Positions 21,852 to 33,239 of a stretch of DNA of 64,000 nucleotides are shown piece after piece (position 1 is the stretch's first letter; the number at the start of each line of letters is the position of its first letter). Below the pieces are notes generated by a model. The model had not been told where the DNA came from. It saw only the letters and a list, made by a program, of their open reading frames with translations, and searched no databases. Origin of the DNA: Rosa chinensis (lineage: Eukaryota; Streptophyta; Magnoliopsida; Rosales; Rosaceae); contig NC_037094.1 of assembly GCF_002994745.2 (NCBI RefSeq), forward strand, positions 69,792,819 to 69,856,818, read 5' to 3'. A program made the translations under genes and the position numbers.

Positions 21852-22605
21852 TAGGGGTGTGCAAAACACTGTACAAACCGACCAAACCGGTCGAAACCGA
21901 CCGTTAAATATGGTTTGGTTAAGGTTTTTTAACTTTAAAAATTAAAAACCAGTTCAATAGCGAACCAAACCATTTATGAGCTGGGTTGGTTTGGTTTCTC
22001 TTGTACTTAAACCGCGAAACCCAAACTGACCGGTATGTTTGGAATATAATATATAAGAAAAAATTTAAAATTTATATACATAATATATATATAATTATAT
22101 ATTCTTTTGTCCAGTTTGTTCTAAGTAAGTTCTAAATCTTCATTTATAACTTTATTCTTAGATGATTTACTACCATATTGAATCCAAGACCCAAAAACCT
22201 AAAACCCTAATATAGAATTGCTACAATTACTTTGATCCTTTCACATCACATCTCTCAATCTTTCATTCTCTAACCTTTAATATTAACATATTAAGCTAGT
22301 ACTGATGGCTAAACAATCAAATAAGTGAATAATCTTGAATCTATTCTAGATTTTCGGTTTTGATTGAATTTTACTATGAAATTTTTCATAAACAACATGT
22401 TAATATTATATAGGTTAAAACCGTTTATTATATAGGTTAAAACCGTTTAACCGACCGAACCAAACTAGCTTTAATTGGATTGGATTAGATCGGATTAGGC
22501 TTAATTTTTTTGATGACCGGTTGTCCAAAATGCTTAAACCGCTCACTTTGGCATAGAGACGGTTTGGAGTCAAAACCGATCCAACCCAATCCATGTGCAG
22601 CCCTA
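21852..22605. mobile_element. hAT-type non-autonomous element, 754 bp, inside CACTA copy 1 only
   Basis: Ends are TAGGGGTGTGCA and (inverse) TAGGGCTGCACA. The perfect 8-bp duplication ATTACTGA (21844-21851 and 22606-22613) is the hAT hallmark. The interior is rich in AAACCGACC/GGTTTGGT motifs. The homologous position in the second CACTA copy (59076-59083) has a single ATTACTGA and no insert, so it arrived after the 37-kb duplication. No transposase seen. Confidence 0.92.
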
Positions 22606-23016
22606 ATTACTGACAAACCCACAATGCTTAATTGTGTTCTCCTACATCAACCTCTGGTCCTCTACAAGTTCCTAGAATCAAATATGATAATGAACAGAAC
22701 AAAATCCCTGGCCTAACAAATGTAATCTAATTGATAACAATATGAGAATGCTACCCTTTGGAACAAATTTGAAAGCAACAAGTACTAATGCTAAGGATGG
22801 TGGCACTCATGTACTTTTCTTTCTTGTATTACTTGATCTTTCACCAAGTAAATTCAAATGGATAACTCCTAAAAGATATTTGCAAAATGTCTCTTTGTTC
22901 CCCCTAACCCAATGGTTTTATCAGATGTTTCTTTTATAAAAGGTATTAGCAATATTTATTGAGCATGTCCAAAAAGTTGGCTTATGGCTTTTTTTACAGA
23001 TTTATTTATTTTATAC

Positions 23017-23043
23017 ATATATATATATATATATATATATATT
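23017..23043. repeat. (AT)n microsatellite inside CACTA copy 1
   Basis: About 13 AT units just downstream of the last IPT9 exon. The copy-2 tract (about 59487-59508) is shorter. Confidence 0.95.
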
Positions 23044-23100
23044 ATTCAAATGAGCTTTCAAGACAGAATTGTAGAGAAAAAATGCATTACCTAGATGCCT

Positions 23101-24551
23101 TTTGAAATTCAGTCAAAAAGTTGTAGAACTCTCTTGGTGAAGAACTACCTCCTTGCTCCCTACACACTAACAAATACTCCATAACCTGAAATAATTCCGA
23201 GTGTTACCATCCATTGCAAACAATAATAACATGATATAACAAAGTGCATAAGATTCTAATGAAAAAAAAATCAAGAATGATTGTTTGAATAATAATAAAG
23301 TTTCTGTAACCAATTGCTCTGGTTGCTGAATTGGAATTTGGAATAAGATCCGCATCAAGAAGCCATCTAGCCTCAGACAAGATACCATCAGTTCCTGCAG
23401 TAAACTAAATGATGAGCTTATGTAAAACAAATGAAATTTTCTTATTTGATTCAAGAACACAAAGATGGATGATCAATCTATAGTAATGTACCCCAATATG
23501 ACTTACCTGACACCATATCTTCACATCGCCAATCAATTGATCTGTATAGATCAACCCTTTGGTTTGAGAGGAAAAATCAAATGAAGTCATAGTCCAATTC
23601 CTTTGATTTAACTTCCTCCACAACATCAGCAGAGGAACTAATGTCATTAGTGTCTACTACACTAGAATCACATTCTTTGTGGAAAGAATCATACGGTACT
23701 TCGAAGGCAGATGGAGGTGATCTACTAGACTGTCATTTCATGAAAAAAAAAATATTCAACCAGAGAGACAACAATGATTTAAGTTATCAACAAAACACTT
23801 ATGTTTGTCATGTGTCTCTCTGTTTAAAGAATGTATAGTTTAAGTCCCTATCTTTTTTGTTTGGGGTGGGGCTAGGGGATATTCCATTATTCACATATAT
23901 AAGCAGAAACATTACAGACCAACCTTGATGATCTCCAGGCTGCGTCTTAATCGGTACCAATCATTAGCAGCCAAAAATTGAGCCTTAGGGTCACCTGCTT
24001 TGATCACCAACTGCACAGCTGCATCCCAGTGTCCATTTCTTTCTAAATCTGCCAACTCAAAAGACACTTCAGATGCGATCTCTTTTGAGGCTTTGGGAAC
24101 ATCTGGTTTTCCATATATTAACCTGATATTTATAACAACAAGTACTGTTATGAATACAACCGAAAAGAAGAGAAAAACACATAAATAACAGCATCCCTCT
24201 AAATTCCAGAGTGTATCTGAATTCAACCTAAAGAGACTGAGTTAAATGGTGCCAATATCACCAACAAACATAGAGTTGTCTTTTCAAAACATATTTGTTT
24301 ACCAGGAAGGCTATTTTATCAACAACTAAGTGGCATTTCTGTGACTTAACATTCTAACTTTAACATAATTAACATATACACTAATAATAAGACAGAGAAA
24401 ATTTTGTAGAAAATATTTACACAAGAACATAGTAGCACCTACCATCGCAAGTACAATCCAGTGCCACTAGTAACTATGGGAACACGCCCATTATCAAGAA
24501 TACACCTTGTAGCTTGCCTTGCATCGTCATAAAATTGTCCAACGGAGTAGT
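23101..24551 (-). pseudogene. IPT9: Captured IPT9-type tRNA dimethylallyltransferase fragment, copy 1
   Basis: IPT9-type enzymes transfer a dimethylallyl group to A37 of tRNAs. Five exons are in order with introns kept: 24443-24551 (FYDDARQATRCILDNGRVP, SGTGLYLR), 23924-24122 (YGKPDVPKASKEIASEV, AANDWYRLRRSLEIIK), 23517-23729 (SPPSAFEVPYDSF, LYRSIDWRCEDMVS), about 23300-23394 (LSEARWLLDADLIPNSNSA) and 23101-23185 (MEYLLVCREQGGSSS). The N-terminal P-loop exons and the C-terminal part are absent, so no active enzyme is encoded. In the third exon a TGA replaces a Cys codon (about 23579); copy 2 still has TGC. The donor after the fourth exon is not a clear GT. Introns show capture at the DNA level. 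Confidence 0.9.
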
Positions 24552-26340
24552 CTGAAGAATAATACATGTGTTAAATTGGGAGAACATATATATCCAAAGT
24601 TCCAAACATAGTAGTAGAAAACTCAACATCATCTCAATGGCTTAAAAAAATAAAAGCAAAAATAATAGCAGCATCGATAAAAGCTGCTCCTATCCAGGAT
24701 TCAGTTCAATTGAGATGTCATAATCACAGAAACAAAAACTGCAGATTGTAAAAAATAAAGGTCCACCTCCACTATCTTTGAAGAAGCCGAATAATAGAAA
24801 GACAAGGCACTAACCACAAAAACTACATGATAATTTGAATATGACAACCAAAAACTCACAAATAATACGGCACACATAAAACTAACAATTGTGGAAGTGT
24901 CAAATTATACAGAACAGTTAAAGTGGAAGGTTCAAGATTTTTTTAGATTTGTCTGTGCCTGCTCATCAAGTGCTTGAATAAATGAGCCTCTCTTATTCCA
25001 CGACTTCATATACTATTTCATATACTTTAGTTGTTCTAGGATACTCAGTGTTAAGTTTTTATTAATTATACCATATGCTCTTTGCCTCTTTCCCATCGCA
25101 AGTTTACTTGCAACTATAATTTTTCTTTTCTAATGTTTTACATTCATGCATTTTTTTAAAAAACACAGCATAGGCAAATCTACATTATGAAGCAAAAGCT
25201 ATCATCTCTCTAGTAAATCAACTTGCAGCAAACAGTCATTCTGGGAGAGGAGGGAATTGCAGCAAACAATGACATTTCTTATTGCAAGTCATAAATCGTT
25301 TGCTCTTTTGAAGCACGAATCAAAACAACCTTCATATAAAGATCACATCTTTATAAGCAGAACTGCAGAGCATTAGCCGATATGAAGAAGTGAAGAACGA
25401 AGAACTGAAGAACTGAAGAGGGACTTACAGAGTGAAATACCCATTACCCATTACAGAGTGAAGTACTCATTACGGTCATTACCCAAGTACCCACTAATCA
25501 AATATTCAAAATACCAATTCAAACTTCCAATTCAAGGGAATAGAGGGACTTACAGAGTTAGAGATTGAAGGCGGTGCGCATTACAAAGCGAGTCTAAAGC
25601 CGCCGAGATAAAGCACTGGAGCTGCAGTGGCTTGGGGAGAGCTGCGGTGGTTCAAGGGAGCTTCCATGAAGGCGTGGACGAGTGATGCAGAGGTGTGGTG
25701 GCTTGGTAGGGAGAGACCGGAGAGCGAATAGGAGTTTTGGGGATCGAATGGTTTAGGCAGATTAGGACTCAATGTGTCATTGATTTGGGGATCGAATGGT
25801 TTAGGTCGTTTTAGATGTAGCGAAAAGGGAAAAAAAAAAAAAAACCAGCCTAGTCGCCTTGCCACCCAGACGAAAGCCCAGGCTCCATTACCTTTCTCAT
25901 TCGAAGACCAACACAAGCCCAGAAATCGCAAATCGAAGAGAGGACGAAGAGCCGTAAAAACCCCAAATCGAGTAGCTGTGAAACCCCCAAATCCCCAAAT
26001 TGACGTTGTAAACCTAGAGATCGAAGAACCCTAATCTTCAGCAGATTGAAGAACCTCCTCCTTCTTCCCAGTTCCTAATACGCAGAACCCTATTTCTTCA
26101 CAAATGGAATTGAGTGATGGCTGAATCGAGATAATAGAACCCTAATCTCGGCGGTGATGTGTGTAGGCGAAGATCATGATGTAGATGGAGGAAGGGATTG
26201 CGGAGACAATAGGGAGAGGAGCAATCTAGGAAAAGGGACAGTAAAACGCGAGAGGAGATGATGTTTTGAGGAGAGATGCTCGAAGAAAAGGTCCTTTGTT
26301 ATTTTGTGCTAGTGGGAGATAATAGCTATCTTGCGCGGGG
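24552..26340 (-). other. Leader-like part of the CACTA internal unit
   Basis: Non-repetitive interior upstream (minus strand) of the IPT9 exons. About 25556-26340 looks like a promoter/5' UTR on the minus strand, with several TAGGGTTC motifs, a donor AAAGGTAATGG near 25895 and two CTGTAAGTCCC donor-like sites near 25556 and 25430. A tandem GGGGATCGAATGGTTTAGG lies at about 25739-25757 and 25786-25805. 24552-25420 is AT-rich and intron-like. I see no convincing coding exon here. Confidence 0.4.
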
Positions 26341-26374
26341 TTTGGTTTTTTAAAAAAAAAAATTTGTATTCATG

Positions 26375-26990
26375 AATCAGACAACACATATATGAAGTTA
26401 TGTTGTCTGATTATACATAGTTTAAATTTGAGCTGAGGGAGCAAGGAGGGATAGTTCCCGCCTATGTGCAATCATAGTACCAGTTTTGGCGCTAGGGATA
26501 GGTATCTCTCATTCAGACAACACAAATAAGAAATTACGTTGTAGGAGTACATATATGTACCCTATATTTCGATCAAAGTTTGTTCATTTTGGGGGAATGA
26601 ATGACATTTTGGATGCATTGAAATTTTCCCAGTATATATCTTCATTACTTGGACAACACAAAGTAAAAAACTGTTGTATGATGTTTTGCAAGCTACACTC
26701 ATACAACAGATATAACTATTCTGTTGTCCTTTGGAGTACCAATTTGGAGCCAAATTTGAGTTAGGCTAAGAGGGAAATCTGCCTCTGTTTTTTTTTTTTC
26801 ATTCACACAACAGATTATTCTTGTAACCATTGTGCAATGACCTTCTAAACAAAAACTTCAGAATTTTAACCACCTTATACAACGTAAGTTTACTAAACGT
26901 GTTGTGTGATTCACTTTTCTTCATCACACAACACTTTTTTTTTTTTTCGTTGTGCAAAAAGTGTTGTGTGTTAACGTTTTTGGTGTAGTG
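26375..26990. repeat. CACTA right subterminal repeat array
   Basis: Repeats of ACAACAC/GTTGTGTG-type motifs, for example near 26379, 26402, 26514, 26650, 26673, 26701, 26722, 26806, 26900, 26924 and 26961, ending at the terminal repeat. Counterpart of the left array. Confidence 0.75.
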
Positions 26991-27897
26991 AAAGAGCGGG
27001 AAAGAAGCGCACAAGGGATCAAGATCAACATGGTACTTGACAAACCAGCCAAAGTAGTCTCTTCCCATCTCCAACACTTCAAATTTAGTAAGACAGGGAT
27101 CAAAAAGATCAATAAGATGCAAATGGTGCCCCTCACAAGACTCCCGAAAGTATCTAGATTTCCTCTTGCAAATGTCCTTCTAGTAAAGGTGAGGAGGATT
27201 ATCAATAAAATCGTCTCGTTCTTCATCTATGTGAAAGTATGCTACCTCACCATACATGCCTAACCAATTAATTACTCCATTCCAGTCTAGCATGCGTTCA
27301 TGATAAGGGATGCTAAATACCCTCTCAATAAAAGAATCAAGAAACCTCCAACTTTGAGTCTCGGATGAATATATCACTACGTGAAAGATGGTGCATTTTT
27401 TGGATCCATCAATGGTCCAAAGACAGACCACCTTGTAATGAGGTGATTTGGAGGGGTCAAAGGCCTAAGCAATAGAGATGATATAGGGTTCTACTTGTTC
27501 ACCGGTAGCGGTGGTAACAAGAGTAGCTGGAGGAGGAATAAGTGTGTGGAACTGATTGGTTGTAGGATTGAGAATAAAATATTGGGGGGGGGGGGGGGGG
27601 GGGGGAAGGGGGGGGTGTGGTGTGGGGGTGGGGGTTTACATTTTCAGAACGAAAAAGACTACACAAGAAGAGGCCATTGCAGGACTGGATAATTCTGATG
27701 GCATCATCATATTGGTTTTGAGCAAAGTTAAGAGGATTGAACAAGGTTGAACCAGACCAAGATGGGCTTTTGTTACAACAAAGAGGAAGAGGGTCAACGG
27801 GAAAGGTCTGACCAGTTTTGGTATCGTAATCATACTCGAGAGGATTACAAATAGGTGAAGCAGAGCCAGATGGGTTTTGGTTTTCATGGTTAGTGCT
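26991..27897 (-). pseudogene. F-box/FBA gene, central piece between CACTA and gypsy insertions
   Basis: The minus strand from 27897 reads NPLEYDYDTKTGQTF, then IIQSCNGLFLCSLFRSEN, a proline run, and after further FBA-type sequence TIDGSKKCTIFHVVIYSS, WRFLDSFIERVF and DLFDPCLTKFEVLEMGRDY up to the CACTA end. This is the kelch-like FBA region that recognises substrates. It is flanked on the right by the gypsy element (duplication GTGCT at 27893-27897) and on the left by the CACTA element. The poly-proline stretch comes from a 22-base G run (27584-27605) and is probably an expansion. Part of one broken gene with 20149-20392 and 33240-33470. Confidence 0.8.
27584..27605. repeat. 22-base G homopolymer in the F-box remnant
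   Basis: An unbroken G run followed by AAGGGGGGGG and GGGGGTGGGGG tracts to about 27634. On the coding (minus) strand it is a C/proline run. It could form a quadruplex. Assembly errors are common at such runs, so its exact length is uncertain. Confidence 0.9.
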
Positions 27898-28345
27898 TGA
27901 TGCAGAATGGATGGCAGCCCAATTCGAAAAACAGTTGGATCGTACTAAAGGAGGAAAACGAAAAGTGACTAGTAGACACGAAACAGCTCGGTGTTCGATT
28001 AGGACGTGCCTTACCTTTCCGGAAAGGGAATTGCGCCAGAAACAAGACTCATAGCATAGCTATGACTTGTGGCCTTTTTCGGGCTTTCGGGGTCGTTTAG
28101 GGCCTCAAAACTGTATTTTTCTATTTTTCCCGTTTTGGTTTTCCTAGTTATTTTTTTGTTTTCATTTTTATCCATGGGCTTTAGGGTTTCATTGTTAGTC
28201 GCCCTAGGGTTACTTTTCTCTTATTTATGCAGCCGCAAGCAGCTTCAATAAAATAGAGAATTTCTCTTTTATCTCTGGTGGACTCCAGAACATTTTCGTT
28301 AGGTTTATTGCTGGTAAATCTAGTTATCAATCCGACTGCGTCAGG

Positions 28346-28357
28346 TGGTATCAGAGC
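28346..28357 (+). promoter_or_regulatory. Primer-binding site of the gypsy element
   Basis: TGGTATCAGAGC, complementary to the 3' end of plant initiator Met-tRNA, two bases after the left LTR. Confidence 0.9.
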
Positions 28358-28393
28358 AGGTCTTCCCTGTCTCTTTTATTTGCCTTAGTAGCA

Positions 28394-30276
28394 ATGGGTG
28401 AAGTTACGAAATCAGCTATTGAAGCTCTTACGACAGCGTTTACCGCTGCCATCAATTCCATGAATAATCAGATTGGAGAAATTCGTGGATTGTTGGGTGA
28501 GAGGAACAACAACAACAATCGGAATAAAGGCGGGGAAGGAGGCCAGCGAGTTAGGGCTCCACGTGGTGAAGTTGTTGTTAATCCTTCAGAGTCTGAGTCT
28601 GAAGAAGAAATTGTGCAACATGAACACCAAGGACAAGCCGACCAGGATTACAAAGTCAAGGCTGAGATTCCTTTCTTTTCAAGCAACTTGGGTGTAGAAG
28701 ATTATCTGGATTGGCAGCTTCAGGTGGACAGATTCTTTGAGATTATGGAAGTGCCTGAACATAAGCAGGTTAAGCATGTTTCCTGGAGATTGAAGAGTAC
28801 TGCAGCAGTTTGGTGGGATAAATTGCAGAACACTCGAAGGAAGCAGAGGAAACAGGATGTTAGAACATGGTGAAGAATGAAGCAGTTGATGATGGAGATA
28901 TTCTTGCCAGATGATTATGAGCAGATTTTGTACAGGTTATATATTGAATGTGTCCAGGGAACTAGGACAGTGGCTAAGTACACTGCTGAGTTCTTACCCT
29001 AGTTAGAGAGTAATGAATTAGGAGAAACTGAAGGCCAGAAGGTGGCTCGCTATATCAGTAGGCTGAAGCCTTTCATTCAGGAGAAAATTGGGTTAGTCAC
29101 TATGTGGACTGTGGCAGAAGCTTCAAACCTAGCATTGAAGGCAGAGTTGTTAGATAAGCCCTCACGAGCTTCTTCTTTCCAGAGATATAACTACCAAAGG
29201 AGCACATATTTGGTTAACTCCTCAACTGACAGGGGTAAAACCACACTGCAGAAAACAGAAAACGCTTTTAGGGCTTCCAATCCTCCTTTTAAAGGGGCTG
29301 GCAGTTCTAACAGTTCTAGTGGTGCTCAAAACAAGACCTCGAACCAGAGACTTAATAATCCTTATGCTAGATCTACAACAGACGTCTGTTATCGATGCAA
29401 CAAACCTGGGCATAGATCTAATGTGTGTCCTGAGAGGAGACAAACTACTCTTATAGGTGAATATGATGAAGATGAAGATGAAGAAGAAGGAGGAAGAGGT
29501 GACGATTATGATGGGGCTGAGTTTGCGGAGGAGGAGTCTCCTGAAAAGGTTAATATTGTGTTGCAGCAGGTCTTATTATGTCCTCAAGAAGATGGGCAGC
29601 GACGCAATATTTTCAGGTCATTTTGTTCCATCAATAACAAAGTGTGCAATTTGATTGTGGATAATGGGAGCTGTGAAAAATTTGTAGCCAAGAAGCTGGT
29701 GGAATACTTGCAGTTACCTATGCAGCCTCATGAAGCACCTTATTCCCTTGGTTGGGTCAAGAAAGGTCCACAAGTTCGAGTTACTGATTCCTGCAAAGTA
29801 CCGGTATCCATTGGTAAGCATTATAAAGATGAAGTTCTGTGTGATATTATTGATATGGATGCTTGTCATATTTTATTTGGACGACCTTGGCAATATGATG
29901 TGGATGTGATTTATAAAGGCAGAGATAATGTGATGATGTTTATGTGGAATAGTCATAAAATTGCTATGGCTCCTGTGTGTCAATTTGAGAAATCTGGTGG
30001 AAAGAAAGGGGAGAGTTTTCTGACCTTGTCTAGTAGTGAATTTCAGATGGAGGAGGCCTTTAAAGAATCTGAAGTTTTCTGCCCAGTGGTGATAAAGGGG
30101 TTGTTGGCTGCAGAAAAGGAAGATGTGGTGATCCCTAAGGAAGTGCAGAATATGTTGGGAGAGTTTGAAGAGTTGATTTCAGATGAGTTGCCCAACGAAC
30201 TACCATCTATGAGGGACATTCAACATCAAATTGATTTGGTTCCTGGAGCTAGTTTGCCAAATCTGCCACATTACTG
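28394..30276 (+). pseudogene. Gypsy gag-protease region, broken by stops
   Basis: The gag start is an ATG at 28394. Gag (LTR-retrotransposon gag domain, [19 protein letters not shown]) runs to a TGA at 28871, continues in frame after it, meets a TAG near 29001, and resumes with ARYISRLKPFIQEKIGL. A CCHC zinc knuckle CYRCNKPGHRSNVCPE (about 29386-29433) and an acidic linker follow. The aspartic protease-like region is CNLIVDNGSCEKFVAKKL, with DNGS in place of the usual D-S/T-G, so it is probably dead. The segment ends at a TGA (30275-30277) just before the RT. Confidence 0.85.
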
Positions 30277-30277
30277 A

Positions 30278-31413
30278 ATGAGTCCCAAGGAGAATGAGAT
30301 TTTGAGGGAGCAGATTGAAGACTTGTTGAAAAAGGGTTCATTCGTGAAAGTATGAGTCCTTGTGCAGTTCCAGTCCTCCTTGTGCCTAAGAAGGGCAATC
30401 AATGGCGGATGTGTGTTGATAGCAGGGCCATAAATAAGATAACTGTGAAGTACAGGTTTCCCATTCCTCGTTTGGAGGACATGCTTGATGAACTAGAAGG
30501 TTCCAAAGTGTTTACCAAGATAGACCTTCAAAGTGGTTACCACCAGATTCCAATCAAGCCAGGAGATGAGTGGAAGATAGCTTTTAAGAGCAAGGATGGC
30601 TTGTTTGAGTGGATGGTTATGCCATTCGGATTGTCTAATGCACCTAGCACTTTTATAAGGCTTATGAACCAGGTTCTTCGTCCTTCTATTGGTTCCTTTG
30701 TCGTGGTGTATTTTGATGATATATTGATCTATAGCAGGACCAAAGAAGAACATCTGGTACATTTGAGACAGGTTTTAGGATCTTTACAGGAAAATATACT
30801 GTACATTAAGAAGAAGTGTACTTTCTGTACCAACAAACTGTTATTTTTAGGATTTGTGGTTGGAGAAGAAGGCATTCAGGTTGATGAAGAGAAGGTGAGA
30901 GCAATAAGAGAATGGCCAGCTCCAAAAACAGTTTCTGAGGTGCGGAGCTTTCTTGGTTTAGCTACTTTCTACAGGAGGTTTGTGAAGAATTTCAGTACCA
31001 TTACTGCCCCTATTACTGAATGTTTGAAGAAAGGCAAATTCCAATGGGGAGAGGAACAAGAGAAGAGTTTTGCCTTAATCAAGGAGAAACTTTGTACTGC
31101 ACCAATTCTTGCTCTTCCTAATTTTGACAAGGTATTTCAGGTTGAATGTGATGCTAGTGGCATGGGGGTAGGTGCTGTGTTGTCACAAGAAAAGAAACCA
31201 GTAGCATTCTTTAGTGAAAAGCTGAGTGAAGCTCGTCAGAAGTGGAGCATTTATGACCAAGAATTTTATGCAGTGTTCCGGGCATTGAGGCAATGGGAGC
31301 ACTACCTGATTCAGAGGGAGTTTGTACTGTTCACTGATCATCAGGCCTTGAAGTACCTTAATAGCCAGAAAACTGTGAATAAGATGAATGCAAGGTGGGT
31401 GAGTTTTCTGTAG
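30278..31413 (+). pseudogene. Gypsy reverse transcriptase-RNase H region
   Basis: After a one-base deletion near 30330 the frame is open from 30352. RT motifs are intact: [42 protein letters not shown] and the catalytic YFDD (about 30709-30720). RNase H follows with [16 protein letters not shown] and the DHQALKYL end. A TAG at 31411-31413 closes it before the integrase. Confidence 0.9.
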
Positions 31414-32931
31414 AAATTCCCTTTTGTGATTCAGCATAAATCTAGTACTCTTAACCGAGTTGCAGATGCTTTGAGTAGGAGGGCTTCCTTGCTGGTCACT
31501 TTAGCTCAGGAGATTGTGGGGTTTGATCTCTTGAAGGAGTTGTATGAGGAAGATGTCGATTTCAAGGAGAATTGGGCCAAATGCAGCAACAATAATACAG
31601 TTGCAGATTTTTATGAGAATGAAGGATATTTATTCAAGGGCAACCGGCTATGTATCCCTAGTTCTTCATTGAGGGAGAAACTGATCAGAGATTTTCATGG
31701 AGGGGGATTGAGTGGGCACTTGGGCCGAGACAAAACTATTGCTAGGCTTGAGGAGAGGTATTTCTGGCCACAGTTGAAGAAGGATGCAGGAACTATCGTG
31801 AGAAAGTGTTACACCTGCCAGGTTTCTAAGGGTCAGTCCCAAAACACAGGTCTTTATCTACCTTTACATGTTCCTGAAGATATTTGGCAGTATCTTGCTA
31901 TGGATTTTGTATTGGGATTACCCCGTACCCAACGGGGTGTGGATTCAGTATTTATGGTAGTTGACAGGTTCTCCAAGATGGCGCATTTCATTGCATGTAA
32001 GAAGACTGCTGATGCTTCTCATATAGCCAAACTGTTCTTCAGGGAGGTGGTTCATTTGCATGGAGTTCCCAAGTCCATTACTTCTGACAGAGACACAAAG
32101 TTCCTTAACCATTTTTGGATTACCTTGTGGAGGATGTTTGGAACAGTTTTGAACCGTAGCAGCACAGCTCATCCTCAAACTGATGGGCAGACAGAGGTTA
32201 CTAACAGAACTTTGGGTAACATGGTCTGAAGTGTTTGTGAAGATCGACCTAAACAGTGGGATTATGCTTTGCCACAGGTGGAGTTTGCTTATAACAGTGC
32301 AGTGCATAGTGCAACAGGGAAGTCACCATTCTCCTTAGTTTATACTGTTGTTCCTCGACATGTGGTTGATCTGGTGAAGCTTCCTAGTGTTAGTGTTACT
32401 GCTGAGGGTATGGCTAGAGATATGCAGGCTGTTCGAGACAAAGTTAAGGACAAGCTGGAAGCAACTAATGGTAAGTATAAAGCTGCAGCTGATAAACATC
32501 GCAGAGGAAAAGTGTTCCAAGAGGGTGATGACGTGATGGTGTTTCTGAGGAAAGAGAGATTTCCTGTTGGTACCTATAACAAGCTGAAGCCTAGAAAATA
32601 TGGTCCTTTTAAGGTGCTGCGGAAAATCAACGACAATGCTTATGTTGTTGCCCTTCCTGATTGCATGGGTATCTCTAACACCTTTAATGTGGTTGACCTG
32701 CATGAGTTTCGTGAAGATGAGGTTCTTTATCTAGATGAGAACTCGGGGTCAAGTTCTTCGGAGGTGGAGGAGACTAATGCAGAAAGGATGGCAGCCCAAT
32801 TCGAAGAACAGTTGGATCGTGTTAAAGGAGGAAAACGAAAAGTGACTAGTAGACAGAAATCAGCTCGGTGTCCGATTGGGACGTGCCTTCCCTTTCCGGA
32901 AAGGAAATTGGGCCAGAAAAAAGACTCATAG
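31414..32931 (+). pseudogene. Gypsy integrase region, reading into the 3' LTR
   Basis: The HHCC zinc domain ([24 protein letters not shown]) is followed by the catalytic core with its three acidic residues: [20 protein letters not shown] and [13 protein letters not shown] at 32227-32229 interrupts it. The rest continues with [18 protein letters not shown] and a C-terminal domain [20 protein letters not shown]. No classical chromodomain is seen. The basic tail [18 protein letters not shown] lies inside the 3' LTR. Confidence 0.88.
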
Positions 32932-33239
32932 CTTTGCTATGATCTGTGGCCTTTTTGGGCTTTCGGGGTAGTTTAGGGCCTCCAAACTGCATTTTTCTAT
33001 TTCTCCCGTTTTGGTTTTCCTAGTTATTTTTTGGGTTGTTTTCTTTTTACCCATGGGGTTTAGGGTTTCATTGTTAGTCGCCCTAGGGTTACTTTTCTCT
33101 TATTTATGCCGGCTGCAAAACGGATCTTTCAACTTTTAATCAATAAAATAGAGAATTTTCTCTTTTATCTCTTGTGGACTCCAGAACCCTTTTGTTAGGT
33201 TTATTGCTGGTAAACATAGTTATCAATCCGACTGCGTCA

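Larger units (their letters stand above)
20393..26990. mobile_element. Non-autonomous CACTA transposon with captured IPT9 fragment, copy 1 (6.6 kb)
   Basis: Termini are CACTACACCAAAAA at 20393 and its exact inverse, ending GGTGTAGTG, at 26990. The 3-bp duplication AAA (20390-20392 and 26991-26993) is what CACTA (En/Spm) elements make. The intact target is at about 1764-1775. Both ends carry many subterminal repeats of a TGTTGTGTGAT type. No TnpA/TnpD-like transposase is recognisable, so it depends on an autonomous relative. The interior carries, on the minus strand, a gene-like unit: a leader region (about 25556-26340), five IPT9 exons (23101-24551) and an unrelated terminal coding exon (21236-21516). 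A hAT element sits at 21852-22605. Copy 2 is 57625-63448. Confidence 0.93.
27898..33239 (+). mobile_element. Ty3/gypsy LTR retrotransposon, decayed, inside the F-box gene
   Basis: Left LTR 27898-28343, right LTR 32775-33239, about 90% identical by eye, so an old insertion. Target duplications GTGCT (27893-27897) and GTACT (33240-33244) differ by one transition. The primer-binding site TGGTATCAGAGC starts at 28346 and fits initiator Met-tRNA. Domain order gag - zinc knuckle - protease - RT - RNase H - integrase puts it in Ty3/gypsy. The pol frame continues into the right LTR and stops at 32931, a layout known in some CRM-type chromoviruses; clade assignment is only tentative. Five internal stops and one frameshift make it defective. 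Confidence 0.93.

Noticed and set aside
25581..26034. Possible protein-coding exons in the CACTA leader.
   Set aside because: The frames are interrupted by long A/T runs, differ in frame between copies and match no family. A 5' UTR with TAGGGTTC motifs is the simpler reading.
27499..27750. Glycine-rich frame on the plus strand across the G run.
   Set aside because: It is only the antisense translation of the G homopolymer. The minus-strand F-box frame explains the region.
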